Below, in pieces: positions 11,901 to 21,809 of a stretch of DNA of 64,000 bases. Made by a program: the position numbers and the translations under genes. This DNA is from Amyelois transitella (taxonomy: Eukaryota; Arthropoda; Insecta; Lepidoptera; Pyralidae). The DNA is taken from contig NC_083515.1 in NCBI RefSeq assembly GCF_032362555.1, forward strand, positions 3,817,001 through 3,881,000. The letters run 5' to 3'. Positions within the stretch are counted from its first letter, which is position 1. The number at the start of each line of letters is the position of its first letter. The notes below the pieces were generated by a model. The model made no database searches and was not told the DNA's origin. It worked only from the letters and a program-made list of their open reading frames with translations.

Positions 11901-14613
11901 ACGAACACTTTCCACTTTATGTTTTCTCACAATATGTGAATTACAAATATTTATAGAATTGAAATAGTATGAGCAATAACAACATCTATAAAATCGTTTT
12001 ACTTCTGATTGTTTTTCATCTGATCGGTTAACTTGTGATATGGGTGCCGTTTTAACATTATTTTGTACATTTATATGTTCATCATTTTTATTTTCCTCAT
12101 AAAATTTAGATAATTCAGTATAATGGCGCATATTCATGTGTTTATTATACAATTTGGCAGTGTTTAAATGCTTAGGGCAGAATCTACATTTTGGGTTATA
12201 TGTAACTTTTTTAACTTTAGGTATTACATTCAATTTGTGTTTCACTCTTATATGCTTAGCATAATATCGCATACTCATGAAAAACAAAGGACAAAAATAG
12301 CATTTAAAACACTGTATTTCTGTTTGATGTTGTCGTTCTGCTTTATTGCTATTGTGAACCTTTAATATTTTGGGTTTGGTTATTACCACTTTTTTAACAT
12401 TATATTTCAATGCTGTCGATTTTACCGCTGCATGATTTAAGTATGCAGAATGATGCTTATACATGTGAGCATTATACCGTATTATACTGTTGGATGTTTT
12501 AGAACAGTATCTACAATTCGCGTTAAATTCTTCCTTTTTGGCCTTAGGTATATTTGTAATTTTATGTTTAAGAGATAAATGCCGACTATAGAATTTCATA
12601 GTCTTGAAATACAAACCACAAAAATTACATTTATAATATTTCATGTCGGATAGATTTTGTTTATTTTTATTCATATCATCGGTAATCGTCGAATTACATT
12701 TTTCATATGACTGATTGCATTTTGCAGAATGGGTCCTTTGTAGGTGCTTATTATAATGTTTTGCAGTCGAGTATGTTCTATTGCAATATTTACATCTTGG
12801 ATCAAATACAATCTTGCTTAGTTTTGGTACATTGATCACTTTGTGTTTAACTGCCATATGCCCTACCAATCTTTTCGTAGTATTGAAATACAAAGAGCAA
12901 TAATCACATGTATAATAACTAGTGCGATCTTCAGATACAACAGGAATTCTTACTTTATTACTTCTACAAAGCAATTGCTTTCTAGATAATACAATAGCTT
13001 CTTGTATTATTTTGGGATGTCTTTTGCGTAAATGGGAATTATACATATCCACGTCCTCCGACACTCTGGGGCAGTGTTTACATTTAGGATCAAAATCAAC
13101 CTTGGTCATCTGAACATTTTTCACCATTTTATGTTTAATTGTCATATGACGTAGATAAATTTTTGTAGTTTTGAAATATATGAAACAAAATTGGCATATA
13201 TAAAATGTTTTTGATTGCTGCACAGTTTTCAGATTGACGCGTTGATTTTTTGAAAATTTGCTTTTTTCAATATCGGTTAAGTTTTTATTTCCATTTTCTG
13301 GCACTACATTAATCTTTTGTTCATTATTTGTTTTCTTACCAATAAGTATCTTGTTAGAATTTTGTTTCGGATCATTCTTTGTATTTTGTAGTATACTATA
13401 AATATGTTCAATGAGTAAACTTTGTGAACGAAATAATTTCTTACAATGAAAACATTCATTGCGCTTTAAAACTGCTGTAATTTCTTCCCGTGGCTGTGGC
13501 CTTGGCTTCTTTTGTAATGTTTCTAAAGTTGTTTGTTCTGTCATCTTATGAACTTGCATTAAATGTACTTTTAAATTTCTTTTGTATTTCAATAGTTTTT
13601 TACATATAGGGCATTTTGCATTTTCTCTATCTAACTTTGTCAGCATTTGGTCAGACTTTTGTTGAATTTCTTCTCCACTTCTTACTTTATTTTCCTTATA
13701 TTTCTGCTGGTCAATTTTATCCTCATCACTTTTTAGGTTAACTTTGACTTCAACATTTTCAGTATCAGTCAATTGTTCAATGTGAAAATTATTTTTGTGA
13801 TTACTGTAATCTAAATTTGTGGGAAAGAGAATTTTACACATGTTACAATATCGTAAACTTCTTCTCAAATAACACCCAAAATCTTCCAAAGCTACCACTG
13901 CACAATATGGTTTTATATTTCTTTCGAAATCTTCTGATTTGCTACAAACAGGACTTATAGGTTTGGAACCTAAAATTATTTTATTTTTACATATTTTCAT
14001 TTCAATGCCTTTATCCCCCCTTGTAAAGTCATCATGTTGTCTATTTGGAAAAAAGTTTTGAATATTACCTGGTGGTACAATTAAATTTGTTTCTACGTCA
14101 TTTTCTAAACTTTCTGCATTATTGCTCTCATGAATATCTGATGAAGAAGTTGTAGGGTTGTGATCTTTAGATTCTGTACCTGCAAAAGTATGATTGCATC
14201 AAGATAAACTTTTAACAGGTTAGAAATTATATTCCATTTCCATTTATTATAAAGTGCCAGGCCTAGAACCAGACCAATTACAAAAAGTTTGAATTCTTCA
14301 TAACCTGACCGGGAATCAAACACAGGACTTTTTGGCTCAAGAGGCGAAAATCTATCGACTGCAAAACAGGCTGTCCTCCGTCACCAGCCATCTCTCTCTC
14401 TCATCTTTTCATGTCTTGTTTGGTCCACCTACCAGATCATCTTAGCCAACATGGAATACTATAAATTTTTCATATTAAAACAAATACAATCATACCTTCT
14501 TTATAGTCATAGTCTAAAATTTCCTGTTTTAACCTTGAAATATCAGGAAAAACATTCCTGACAGTGGGATCGTCCAGTAAGTCATGTTCTTCTATTTCAA
14601 TTTCATCTGTCAT
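8949..14613 (-). CDS. Giant C2H2 zinc-finger protein, paired fingers (2 exons)
   Basis: Exon 1 is 14496-14613 and exon 2 is 8949-14179, joined at phase 1 (donor GTATGA, acceptor TTTTGCAG); the product is 1782 aa. The ATG at 14613 adds 99 acidic residues before the long open exon. Three spaced fingers come first (CNMC, CPIC, CFHC). Then, from about residue 365 to 840, five repeats each hold a canonical finger of the form YxCxxCxxYF...H...KH followed about 10 residues later by a second finger starting F/Y-D/N-P-x-C. After a basic linker come roughly nine looser pairs, where the first member usually ends in Cys (CCHC-like) and the second is CCHH. It is probably a nuclear nucleic-acid-binding protein. 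I see no ZAD, BTB or SCAN domain and do not recognise an orthologue. Confidence 0.85.
14205..14372 (-). mobile_element. tRNA-derived SINE in intron 1 of the zinc-finger gene
   Basis: Read on the minus strand it has a tRNA-like head with a B-box-like TGTTTGATTCCC (about 14305-14320), followed by a body containing 'ggtctggttctaggcctggca'-like sequence. It lies wholly within the intron 14180-14495. Ends are approximate. Confidence 0.45.
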
Positions 14614-14999
14614 TTTTCCTGTAACATACAACAACATTTTAATTTCAGATATTGTTAAAAATTAAGGAATTAGAAATAAAAATAATATATTATTATGTTA
14701 CATGGTGCAAAAGTGCTCTTTGGTAAAAATATATTTTACTGACAGTAATTTTAGTTTTTCCAGAAAATATGGGTTATCCTCCCCTATTTTGGGCATGGGA
14801 GGGAACCCCACTTTATCACTCCCATAAAGATTTAGAGATGTTCAAGCTTGAAGTCATTACTACTTGTGTCTAGTGAGAGAGTAAAAACCCTGTGCTAAAA
14901 ATCATCTAAATTCAGGCATGTACGGTGAAATTGCATGAAAAGCTATTATTTCCATTATTAGATTGAAGCTGCCTACTTTAAGCATTGTTTATTATTTAT

Positions 15000-15170
15000 T
15001 ATCTTCAAGCTGGTTGCCAGTCCGTAAGGACCACAGTTTTGCTTGTGACCATACTCCTGGAGTGTGTAAGTCAGGTTTTTACATGAAGCAAATTCAATAT
15101 GACCTCCACAATCTGGTAGGGGTACCCAGCCCATATTGGATCAAAGTAAGACACAATCCCTTACTTTGTT
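15000..15170 (+). repeat. Short dispersed repeat, SINE-like
   Basis: It contains 'aggtttttacatgaagc', 'tgacctccacaatctgg' and 'acccagcccatattgga', blocks I recognise from common lepidopteran short repeats. Boundaries and family are uncertain. Confidence 0.4.
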
Positions 15171-15424
15171 TTCCCTCAACAATAAAGCATTGCTCAAAAA
15201 TCAAATGAATGATGAAAGATTGGTAGAATTTGATGGGTATTTTATACTATTTCTATGGAAATACAAAATAGAAATAGAGGGACATTTTTCAAAAATTTAA
15301 TTCCTTTATTTAAAAAAATGGAGTTACCTATGCTTTTTGTAGAATTTTTATGATCAAAATAATTTTGAAATGAACCTTATTTATTCAGTCAATGATTAAT
15401 AAAACGATACCTATTAGTGTAATA

Positions 15425-16012
15425 TCAATACTTATAAAACAGTAAAAAAAAAATTGTCTGTAAATTGAGTATATCTTCAACAAAATACTTTATTATGATG
15501 AAGAAATAGTAACCAAGCATCAATTTGAAAAAAAAGGTACTTATGTCTATTTGCATGTTTGTTTGTACACCACGCTAATCTCCGGTACTGCTGAACGGAT
15601 GTAAATGAAACTTTTTTGTTGTATAGCTCTTATGCCTAGCCAACTGGTGCCAAGCTAAAAGGTATAATTTATTTTGTAATCTGGAATAGCTGATATCAAA
15701 TGATAAAAACCCAGCTAAATCATCTGAATTATGGAAATGATGTCTTAACAAAAGTTATTCAACTTGATAAGCATTTTCTGGTAGCATATAAAAATCGAAG
15801 ATCTGGAACACCTAATGCAAAACCACTATAGACCAGCTTAGTCATCCGAATTATGGAAAAGACACCACAAAAGTTTGTTCAACCTGATGATTCTTTTGGC
15901 GAAAATAAAAGAGGGGCAAATACTCTGTAATATGTTAAGAAATTTGAGTAAATTCAATAACCTTCGTATTTCCAATAACACACAAACGGAGTCGCGGGCA
16001 ACAACGAGTATG
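15425..16012 (+). repeat. Degraded dispersed repeat ending in GAGTCGCGGGCAAC
   Basis: It begins with a 'cttataaaacagtaaaa' block like the one at 4014 and 4754, contains 'ctaatctccggtactgctga' and ends at about 15985-16003 with the GTCGCGGGCAAC terminus. It is strongly diverged and may be two relics. Confidence 0.45.
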
Positions 16013-16555
16013 CAATATATTGTAGTTCTACCTGTAATGATAACGGTGGAAGTTTTTTTAAAGAGGAAATACTTAAATACATTACTTCTATATGCCCATG
16101 TCAGGTGATGTTTGCGTTTGATAGACGGAATACAACAAGATTTAAAAAAAATCTATATTCACAGAAGGTAGGTAGATAAAGATTATCTTTGATGTAAATA
16201 TTAAAACTTAACCTCACTAAATATCAACCCAAACAATTTTCTCACTTTGCAGTAAGCAACATTGCTAAACATGGATAAAAATGTTGATAGAAGGTGCTTA
16301 CCTAAAGTTACAATGATCAGCAGAAGGAACTAGTGGAGGGCATCAGTTATTCTGTAGATGATGAACACCAACATGCTACTTTGTATTTATTGTTAACAAA
16401 TTATATCTTTCATTAAGTACCATATTCTATTAGGAAAACTTAATTTCGCTCAAACGTGATTAAATAAAAACACTAAAGGGAAGTTTACAATAGAACAAAA
16501 TAAATTGAAATGTTGTTGCAATGAATTTAACAAACAAAAATTCAACAAACCAAAC

Positions 16556-16871
16556 TAGTGATGGGACTCGAATCACGTTTAACGGTTTAATTCGAATGAT
16601 TCGAATGATCGCAGTCATTACCCCATTCGGATTGAATTATATATTGATTCGATTCATTGATGATTCGAACTGTCCAATTGATTCGAATCAAAAAGTTGAT
16701 ATGAATCCTACGATTATTCGAATTGATCCGAATCAACTCTCTGATTCAAATCAATTTATCTTATTCGGATCTTCATTGCTCGGCGAACTTGCCTACCTTA
16801 CAGGTGAGACCACTAGGATATTTTCAAGTTTGTATTGCGATTTTGAATATTTTTGAAGTTTATATCGTGTT

Positions 16872-16910
<39 letters not shown>

Positions 16911-17227
16911 CGAGTTTAGGGTTTAACTGGATTTGTGTTATACATAAAGTGTTAGTGGGTACACTAAACTTGAACACCGTGTTGTATAGGTAAAAAATAT
17001 GGCACCGGCAAAACAAAGTATTGTTTGGGACTTTTATATAAGCTAAAATTTATATGAGCTAAAATTTTTTTCGTATATTTTCATTGCTTTGAATCATCAA
17101 ATCGATCCTTATTGATTCGAATCATCAGTTAATTCGGATCGAAGGCTAATTCGAATCACCATTCAAACTTTTTCCTGGTGATTCGAACTAATTCGAGTAC
17201 AGAATTTCGATTCGAGTCCCATCACTA
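16556..17227. mobile_element. Non-autonomous hAT-like element with GATTCGAATC arrays
   Basis: The terminal inverted repeats are TAGTGATGGGACTCGAA at the left end and its complement ending CCCATCACTA at the right end. The element is flanked on both sides by the same 8 bp, AACCAAAC (16548-16555 and 17228-17235), as expected for hAT insertion. The interior of both halves (about 16560-16770 and 17085-17225) is packed with variants of the near-palindrome GATTCGAATC. The middle carries a TA microsatellite. The plus-strand open frame at 16521-16856 is only a by-product of the repeats. There is no transposase. Length 672 bp. Confidence 0.85.
16877..16908. repeat. (TA)n microsatellite
   Basis: About 16 uninterrupted TA units in the centre of the hAT element. 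Confidence 0.9.
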
Positions 17228-17770
17228 AACCAAACCAATCAAACCAATTATGAAATCAGAAATGAGTGAACGAAAAATGATGTTTTCTTTCATCTCGATT
17301 GACATTGACAGGACTTTTGGGCGGGATCCATCCATAGCGAGCTCTGAAGAACTATCATAAGGAAATGCCGTAATTGTTTACAACTTCTTTTCCTTTTAAA
17401 TCGGAAACTAATTGACGTATCGGCGTAATTCTTTTACTAGTATTTTTTATGAGTATGAATAATTAGGAGTGATAATAATCAAAATTAGTTAACATTCTTC
17501 ACTATGCCAAAAACCTGAGGCAAAAATTTTGTATAGTTCCTAGGGTTGCCACCAAGTTAGTTTGCTTAACATTTGGGTTAAAAGACCGAATCCGCTCCAA
17601 AGGCTCAATCCACCAATCATCAATCAAATCCAAGGCATTATAAAAGCCTACCAAAAACAGGTGTTCCAACCAAAAAGCCTGAATGTGCCTGGCAACATGC
17701 AGATTGTGAAAGTTAATTAAGGGAAAGGTTAATAAAACAAATAGGTACCTAATAAGTAAAATCAATAACA

Positions 17771-17968
17771 TTCTTTTAGGTGATGGGCTAGCAGCCTGTA
17801 TATTATTAACTATATATGAATCTCAATTCCATCACTTAGCCATACAGCTGAACCCACGTTCAGACAATTACAATCAACAACAAATTAAGACATTACAATC
17901 TTGAAGACTATACTGTTGGCTCTGTTTACACCGTAAGGGAAAAAGACTTGGTTGAATGTATGCATGCG
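17771..17968 (+). mobile_element. Degraded SINE, CATA/TATG-tailed family
   Basis: It shares 'taggtgatgggctagcagc', 'gaatctcaattc' and 'ctgttggctctgt' with the other copies. It is interrupted by an extra block of roughly 35-50 bases around 17860-17905, and the 5' part is missing. Confidence 0.7.
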
Positions 17969-18446
17969 TCTGACAAGGCAACCTAAGTACTACCTACATA
18001 AAACCTAGTGATAACATTCCTTTTGGTACTTCCATACCGTAATTAAAGTTCTTTATTTATTATTATCTGTGTTCAAAGAAGATATAGTCACCATCTGATC
18101 TTACTGAACCATGCGCTGTGTGCCGGGATTCGCCCACCGCACTGCCAAATCAGTACTTACATAAGCTAATCCGCTGGCCTTTCACTCTTTGCTCCCTCTA
18201 CTGCAACCCTTTGCTCCCCTTTCAGACTTTTCTAATTAAACTAATGCATCCTGAGTTTTGTCTGTTACGCTCACATGGCAAACACAAATTATTCAGCTAC
18301 TATTAGAATAGAACACTATGTACAATAAATACCAAAAGCATAATGAAATTCCAAAAATATGTTATATTCTTTATACAGAATGTAGAATATAGTTTTCTTA
18401 ACTTTACATAATATACAATCTTACAAGATAAATTAAAAACAAGTTG
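17969..18446. other. 3' UTR and flank of CHMP6
   Basis: Downstream side of the minus-strand CHMP6 gene. A minus-strand AATAAA lies near 18053-18060. The short plus-strand open frame at 18118-18306 has no recognisable protein. Confidence 0.4.
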
Positions 18447-19885
18447 TTAAGCTTCTACAGCAATCTTGCTCGGACTTTCTTTGGCCTTGTGTGGTTTTTC
18501 CAACAAATTCTCATCTGGTAAATCCGGCAGCTGATCAGTAGGCACTTCTGGTAGTTGTTCACCAACATCCAAAATGGCTTCAAGTTCAGCCTCCACTGCC
18601 TCATCATCTTCCTCTGTCAGTTGACCTGATATGAGTTCATCTATCTCTTTCTGTTTCTCTATTCCCTCCTTAGTTTCATCCATAATCTTTTCAATTTCAT
18701 CTATGTTGAGACTTTCATGTATTTTCTTTAAGGCCACATTTCCTATCTTGAGACCATCAAGCACCTAAAATTGAAATATATTGCAATTAAGGTAAATAAA
18801 TAAGAACAAAATAAAATTTTTGGGAGGTGTAATTTTATGAACCTACAAAGACCATAGATAATGTCTTTTTACAAATGTACAACATTAATTTGTACAATAA
18901 AGGCTTTTGAACTGAAGCACCACATTATGTAGGTCTATCCTTATACCTTCTATTGAAATTAAAAAGCCAGGAGTTAATAATTTATACCTAAAACAATTTT
19001 CTGAGCCTCGCAACTGTTACACTATTAAAAAAATACATTGTAGTCCATTTTCACAACCCCCATACTATTTTCTAACAAAGAAAAAACAGACTAGGAAAGA
19101 CAGATCTAGTTGTGTGACTATATCTGTCTTTCCTAGTCTGTTTTTGAAGTAGTTTGTATAAGAAAATGGGCGGAGACATAACAAATAACCCTTGGAGTAT
19201 TCTTTCAAACTTTTACATAACTAAACAGTTATGTGTGTGTGTTATTTGTTATGTCTCTGCCCATTTTCTTATACAAACTTCTACAAAAGCTATTAATTAG
19301 ATTAAAACATTGTGCCATGTGGTTCCCAGCACCAATACAAAAAAGCATAGGAATACTCGTATCTCTTTCCCCTGGATGTCGTAAAAGGTGACTAAGGAAT
19401 AGGCTTATAAACTTGGTATTCTTTTAGGTGATGGGCTACTTGTCACTATTTGCATTCTATCATTAAGTTATACAGCTGAACATGGCATATCAGTCTTTGC
19501 AAGGGATATACATATGTATAGATGTAAAAATATTAAACAGTAAAGACCTTGCTAGAAATAACTTATAAGTCTAGTGACTAACCTGCAATTCTATTTGGGC
19601 AAATTCAAGATCATGTGTTATTTGTTCTAATTTTTCTAACTGAGCTTCCGTATTCTGCAGTAATTGTTCTTGGTATCTTTTCTTTTTCAGTGCCAGTTTA
19701 GCTTTATCCCGCTTTCCTTCACTAAGAAGTTTTTTAGCCAATTCCCTGTCTCTTTCAAAATTTAACTCTATTCTCTTCTGATACTGCTTTAATTTATCTC
19801 TTTGTTGCTTCAATTGTAAAACAGCTTTGTCCTGTTCTGTCACTCTGCTCACAGGTTTTTTGTGCTTGCCAAATAAACCACCCAT
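18447..19885 (-). CDS. CHMP6: CHMP6/Vps20, ESCRT-III subunit (2 exons)
   Basis: Exon 1 is 19583-19885 (101 codons) and exon 2 is 18447-18764 (105 codons plus stop), joined at phase 0 across a GTTAGT donor and a TTTTAG acceptor; the product is 206 aa, close to the 201 aa of human CHMP6. The N-terminus MGGLFGKHKK has the glycine-2 and basic context for N-myristoylation seen in Vps20/CHMP6. Residues of about 15-100 form the long basic helices of the ESCRT-III core, and exon 2 encodes the acidic autoinhibitory C-terminal half with a LPEVPTDQLPDLP segment like the VPS4 MIT-interacting motif of CHMP6. In animals the protein links ESCRT-II (VPS25) to CHMP4 assembly on endosomes. The intron 18765-19582 contains two long hairpins and a SINE. 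Confidence 0.95.
19082..19145. repeat. Perfect 24-bp hairpin in CHMP6 intron
   Basis: The left arm 19082-19105 and right arm 19122-19145 are exact reverse complements (core ACAGACTAGGAAAGACAGAT), with a 16-nt loop. It stands directly next to a second, longer hairpin. Confidence 0.9.
19150..19280. repeat. 40-bp near-perfect inverted repeat in CHMP6 intron
   Basis: The arms at 19150-19189 and 19241-19280 match at 38 of 40 positions (they share 'tttgtataagaaaatggg'). The loop is 51 nt and contains a TGTGTGTG run. Together with the adjacent 24-bp hairpin it may be a foldback element or MITE; I see no clear target-site duplication. Confidence 0.85.
19312..19521 (+). mobile_element. SINE, CATA/TATG-tailed family, internally deleted
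   Basis: It begins with 'catgtggttcccagcacc', carries the shared central blocks, and lacks the 'caagactgttggctctgtctacccc' part; it ends CATATGTATAG. It sits in the CHMP6 intron. Confidence 0.8.
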
Positions 19886-21740
19886 TCTAATAGGTCTAAT
19901 TTATTGTTTCAATGAAGATTTTTTGTAAAAGATCCAGCACAGTACCTATGTATATAAAACTTTATTTGTATAACTTCATTGAAAATGGTTAGAAAACTGG
20001 AAAAGCACACAATTATAAAGTCATTAAGATAGTACTTGAATTTAATTGCAAATGTGAGTTAAGCAATCCTATCTATAGTATCTCTATTTAGTTTGTGATC
20101 AAATCCACACTTCCTTGCTCAGCACAGCAATCAGCTTAGACTTAGATGTGTTATTCCCATCCCACAGTGACATAACGTGACAGTGACGGCTGATCAGTTG
20201 ATAGCTGAAGCTATCCTGTGAAACAATTCCAAAGAAAACGTAAAAAATCGATTTAGCTGGTTCCCATGAATGGGAAAATTAGTTTTCTCATATTTTCCCA
20301 AAAAAATATTTTCCCCTATGAAATGGTCGCGGCCGGTTTTCACTTCGTGGAACCGTGTGAATTCTCGGCAAGTGATAGTTTTATTTTCTGCTTTAATGTA
20401 TATTTCTATTTTGTTTTTATTGTTATATGTTATATGGATTTTCAGATTTGTTGGTGTTTTTTAAAGTATTCTTGTTTTTGCTACATTTTAAAGATTTTCT
20501 GACGTTCAACGAGGTACTAAATGTATTGTAGCGGGAGCGATGATTCGGGCTCGACCGCCACCAAAAGCAAGATCTTCCGCCTGGCAAGGTGTTATGCCTG
20601 GGGAACCGCGGCTCCGACGATGTTGTGTCGGAGGTTGTATATTATATAGCTCCAATCCGTGAAATCTTTGCTTGTGCGATTTAGGTTTTTAGTTTCTTTT
20701 GATTGATAGCGTCGCGTGATTCTATTTTTTATTTTTATGACTTGTGGCGTATAGATTTCGCCAGAGTAGGTATATTTGTACTCGCGTTCTCAAAAACGGC
20801 TTGAACGATTTTGTGGAAATTGGAAAAATAAATACATACGATCGTAATAAATCGATTAAGCTGAGTTCCATGTCTGAGAAAATTCCTTTATTGTATACTT
20901 TATCCTAAAATTATGTATTTTCCCATATAAGATGGTCGCTAGGCATTGATAATTTCGGCGCACGCGATAGCTTCACTAGTAACTCAGTGGTTATGTCCAT
21001 ACAGGAGGATTTTCACGACGGACGACCTGAGTTCGATTCCCAGCGACGGATAACTTCTTTTGTATTTATTATTTTACTTTGGTGGTTCTTGATTTTTTCT
21101 ATTTTTACTTAATTTTTATGGTTATTTGATATTTTTTCCATAAGTATTAACTTTATTTTTGGGAATATAGTACAGTACTGACAGTATTTGAATTTTACAT
21201 TAAATTTTTTTGACGATTTTTTTGGTGGTGTTTCTGTTTATACTACTTAAAATGGTTTATCCGACGTCCACCGAGCACAGCGCAGTCACCCAGGTACTGT
21301 ACCTATAAAAATACGAAATAAAAGTACCTAATATTTTTTTTTATTGGGGACACAAAGTACGTTCCCTTATAAAAAATTAGAAACATAAGAAAACTCAATT
21401 CGGTGTCAATTTAAAAAAATACCTAGGTGACGTATCTTTCTTTTCTACCGAACTTTCGGTTCTGTGATTCTGCCAATGTCATAGTTTGAAGAGACATGAA
21501 GTTACGGAATTGGTCAATGGATTATTATACGATTTACGATCATTTCATTCATTCCATTCAACGTGTGCGTTTGATTTTTTGGTGCTGATTTCTTTCTTGG
21601 TGTGATAATATACGAAAATTAGTGTTTGGTTTGAAAAAAATCGAATTAGTATTTCCCTGCGTTTCAAATTATATAATTGTCATATTTCTACGTTAGGATT
21701 GATAAATTATTTCTATATTGTTGAGATATAAAAAGTACAC
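19886..21740. other. Intergenic region between CHMP6 and LUC7L3
   Basis: CHMP6 (minus) and LUC7L3 (plus) are divergent, so both promoters fall here. A diverged direct repeat occurs at about 20247-20373 and 20848-20980 (both start with an 'atcgatt.agctg' block, contain 'atggtcgc' and end near 'gatag'). A GC-rich block at 20520-20650 and a tRNA-like piece at 20979-21060 are also present. No additional gene is supported. Confidence 0.45.
20979..21062 (+). mobile_element. tRNA-like SINE head
   Basis: It shows an A-box-like TAACTCAGTGG and a B-box-like GAGTTCGATTCCC, followed by an AT-rich tail. It lies directly after the second copy of the diverged direct repeat, so the two may form one composite element. 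Confidence 0.45.
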
Positions 21741-21809
21741 ATGCATAATGGCGGTGCTTGCAGCTGCTCAACTCTTGGACGAATTGATGGGACGGCATCG
21801 GAATACTAA
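21741..21809 (+). promoter_or_regulatory. Overlapping upstream ORF at the LUC7L3 start
   Basis: An ATG at 21741, seven bases before the true start, opens a 22-codon frame in +2 relative to the main protein and stops at 21809 inside the LUC7L3 first exon. If the mRNA starts upstream of it, scanning ribosomes would meet this ATG first. Its context (CACATGC) is weaker than that of the main ATG (ATAATGG). Confidence 0.5.

Larger units (their letters stand above)
14614..16547. other. Intergenic stretch with repeat relics
   Basis: Upstream side of the minus-strand zinc-finger gene. It holds a SINE-like piece at about 15000-15170 and two relics of the 'GTCGCGGGC' repeat (see separate entries). No coding exon is supported. 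Confidence 0.4.

Noticed and set aside
16521-16856. 111-aa open frame in the hAT element
   Set aside because: Made of the translated GATTCGAATC repeats; not a transposase.
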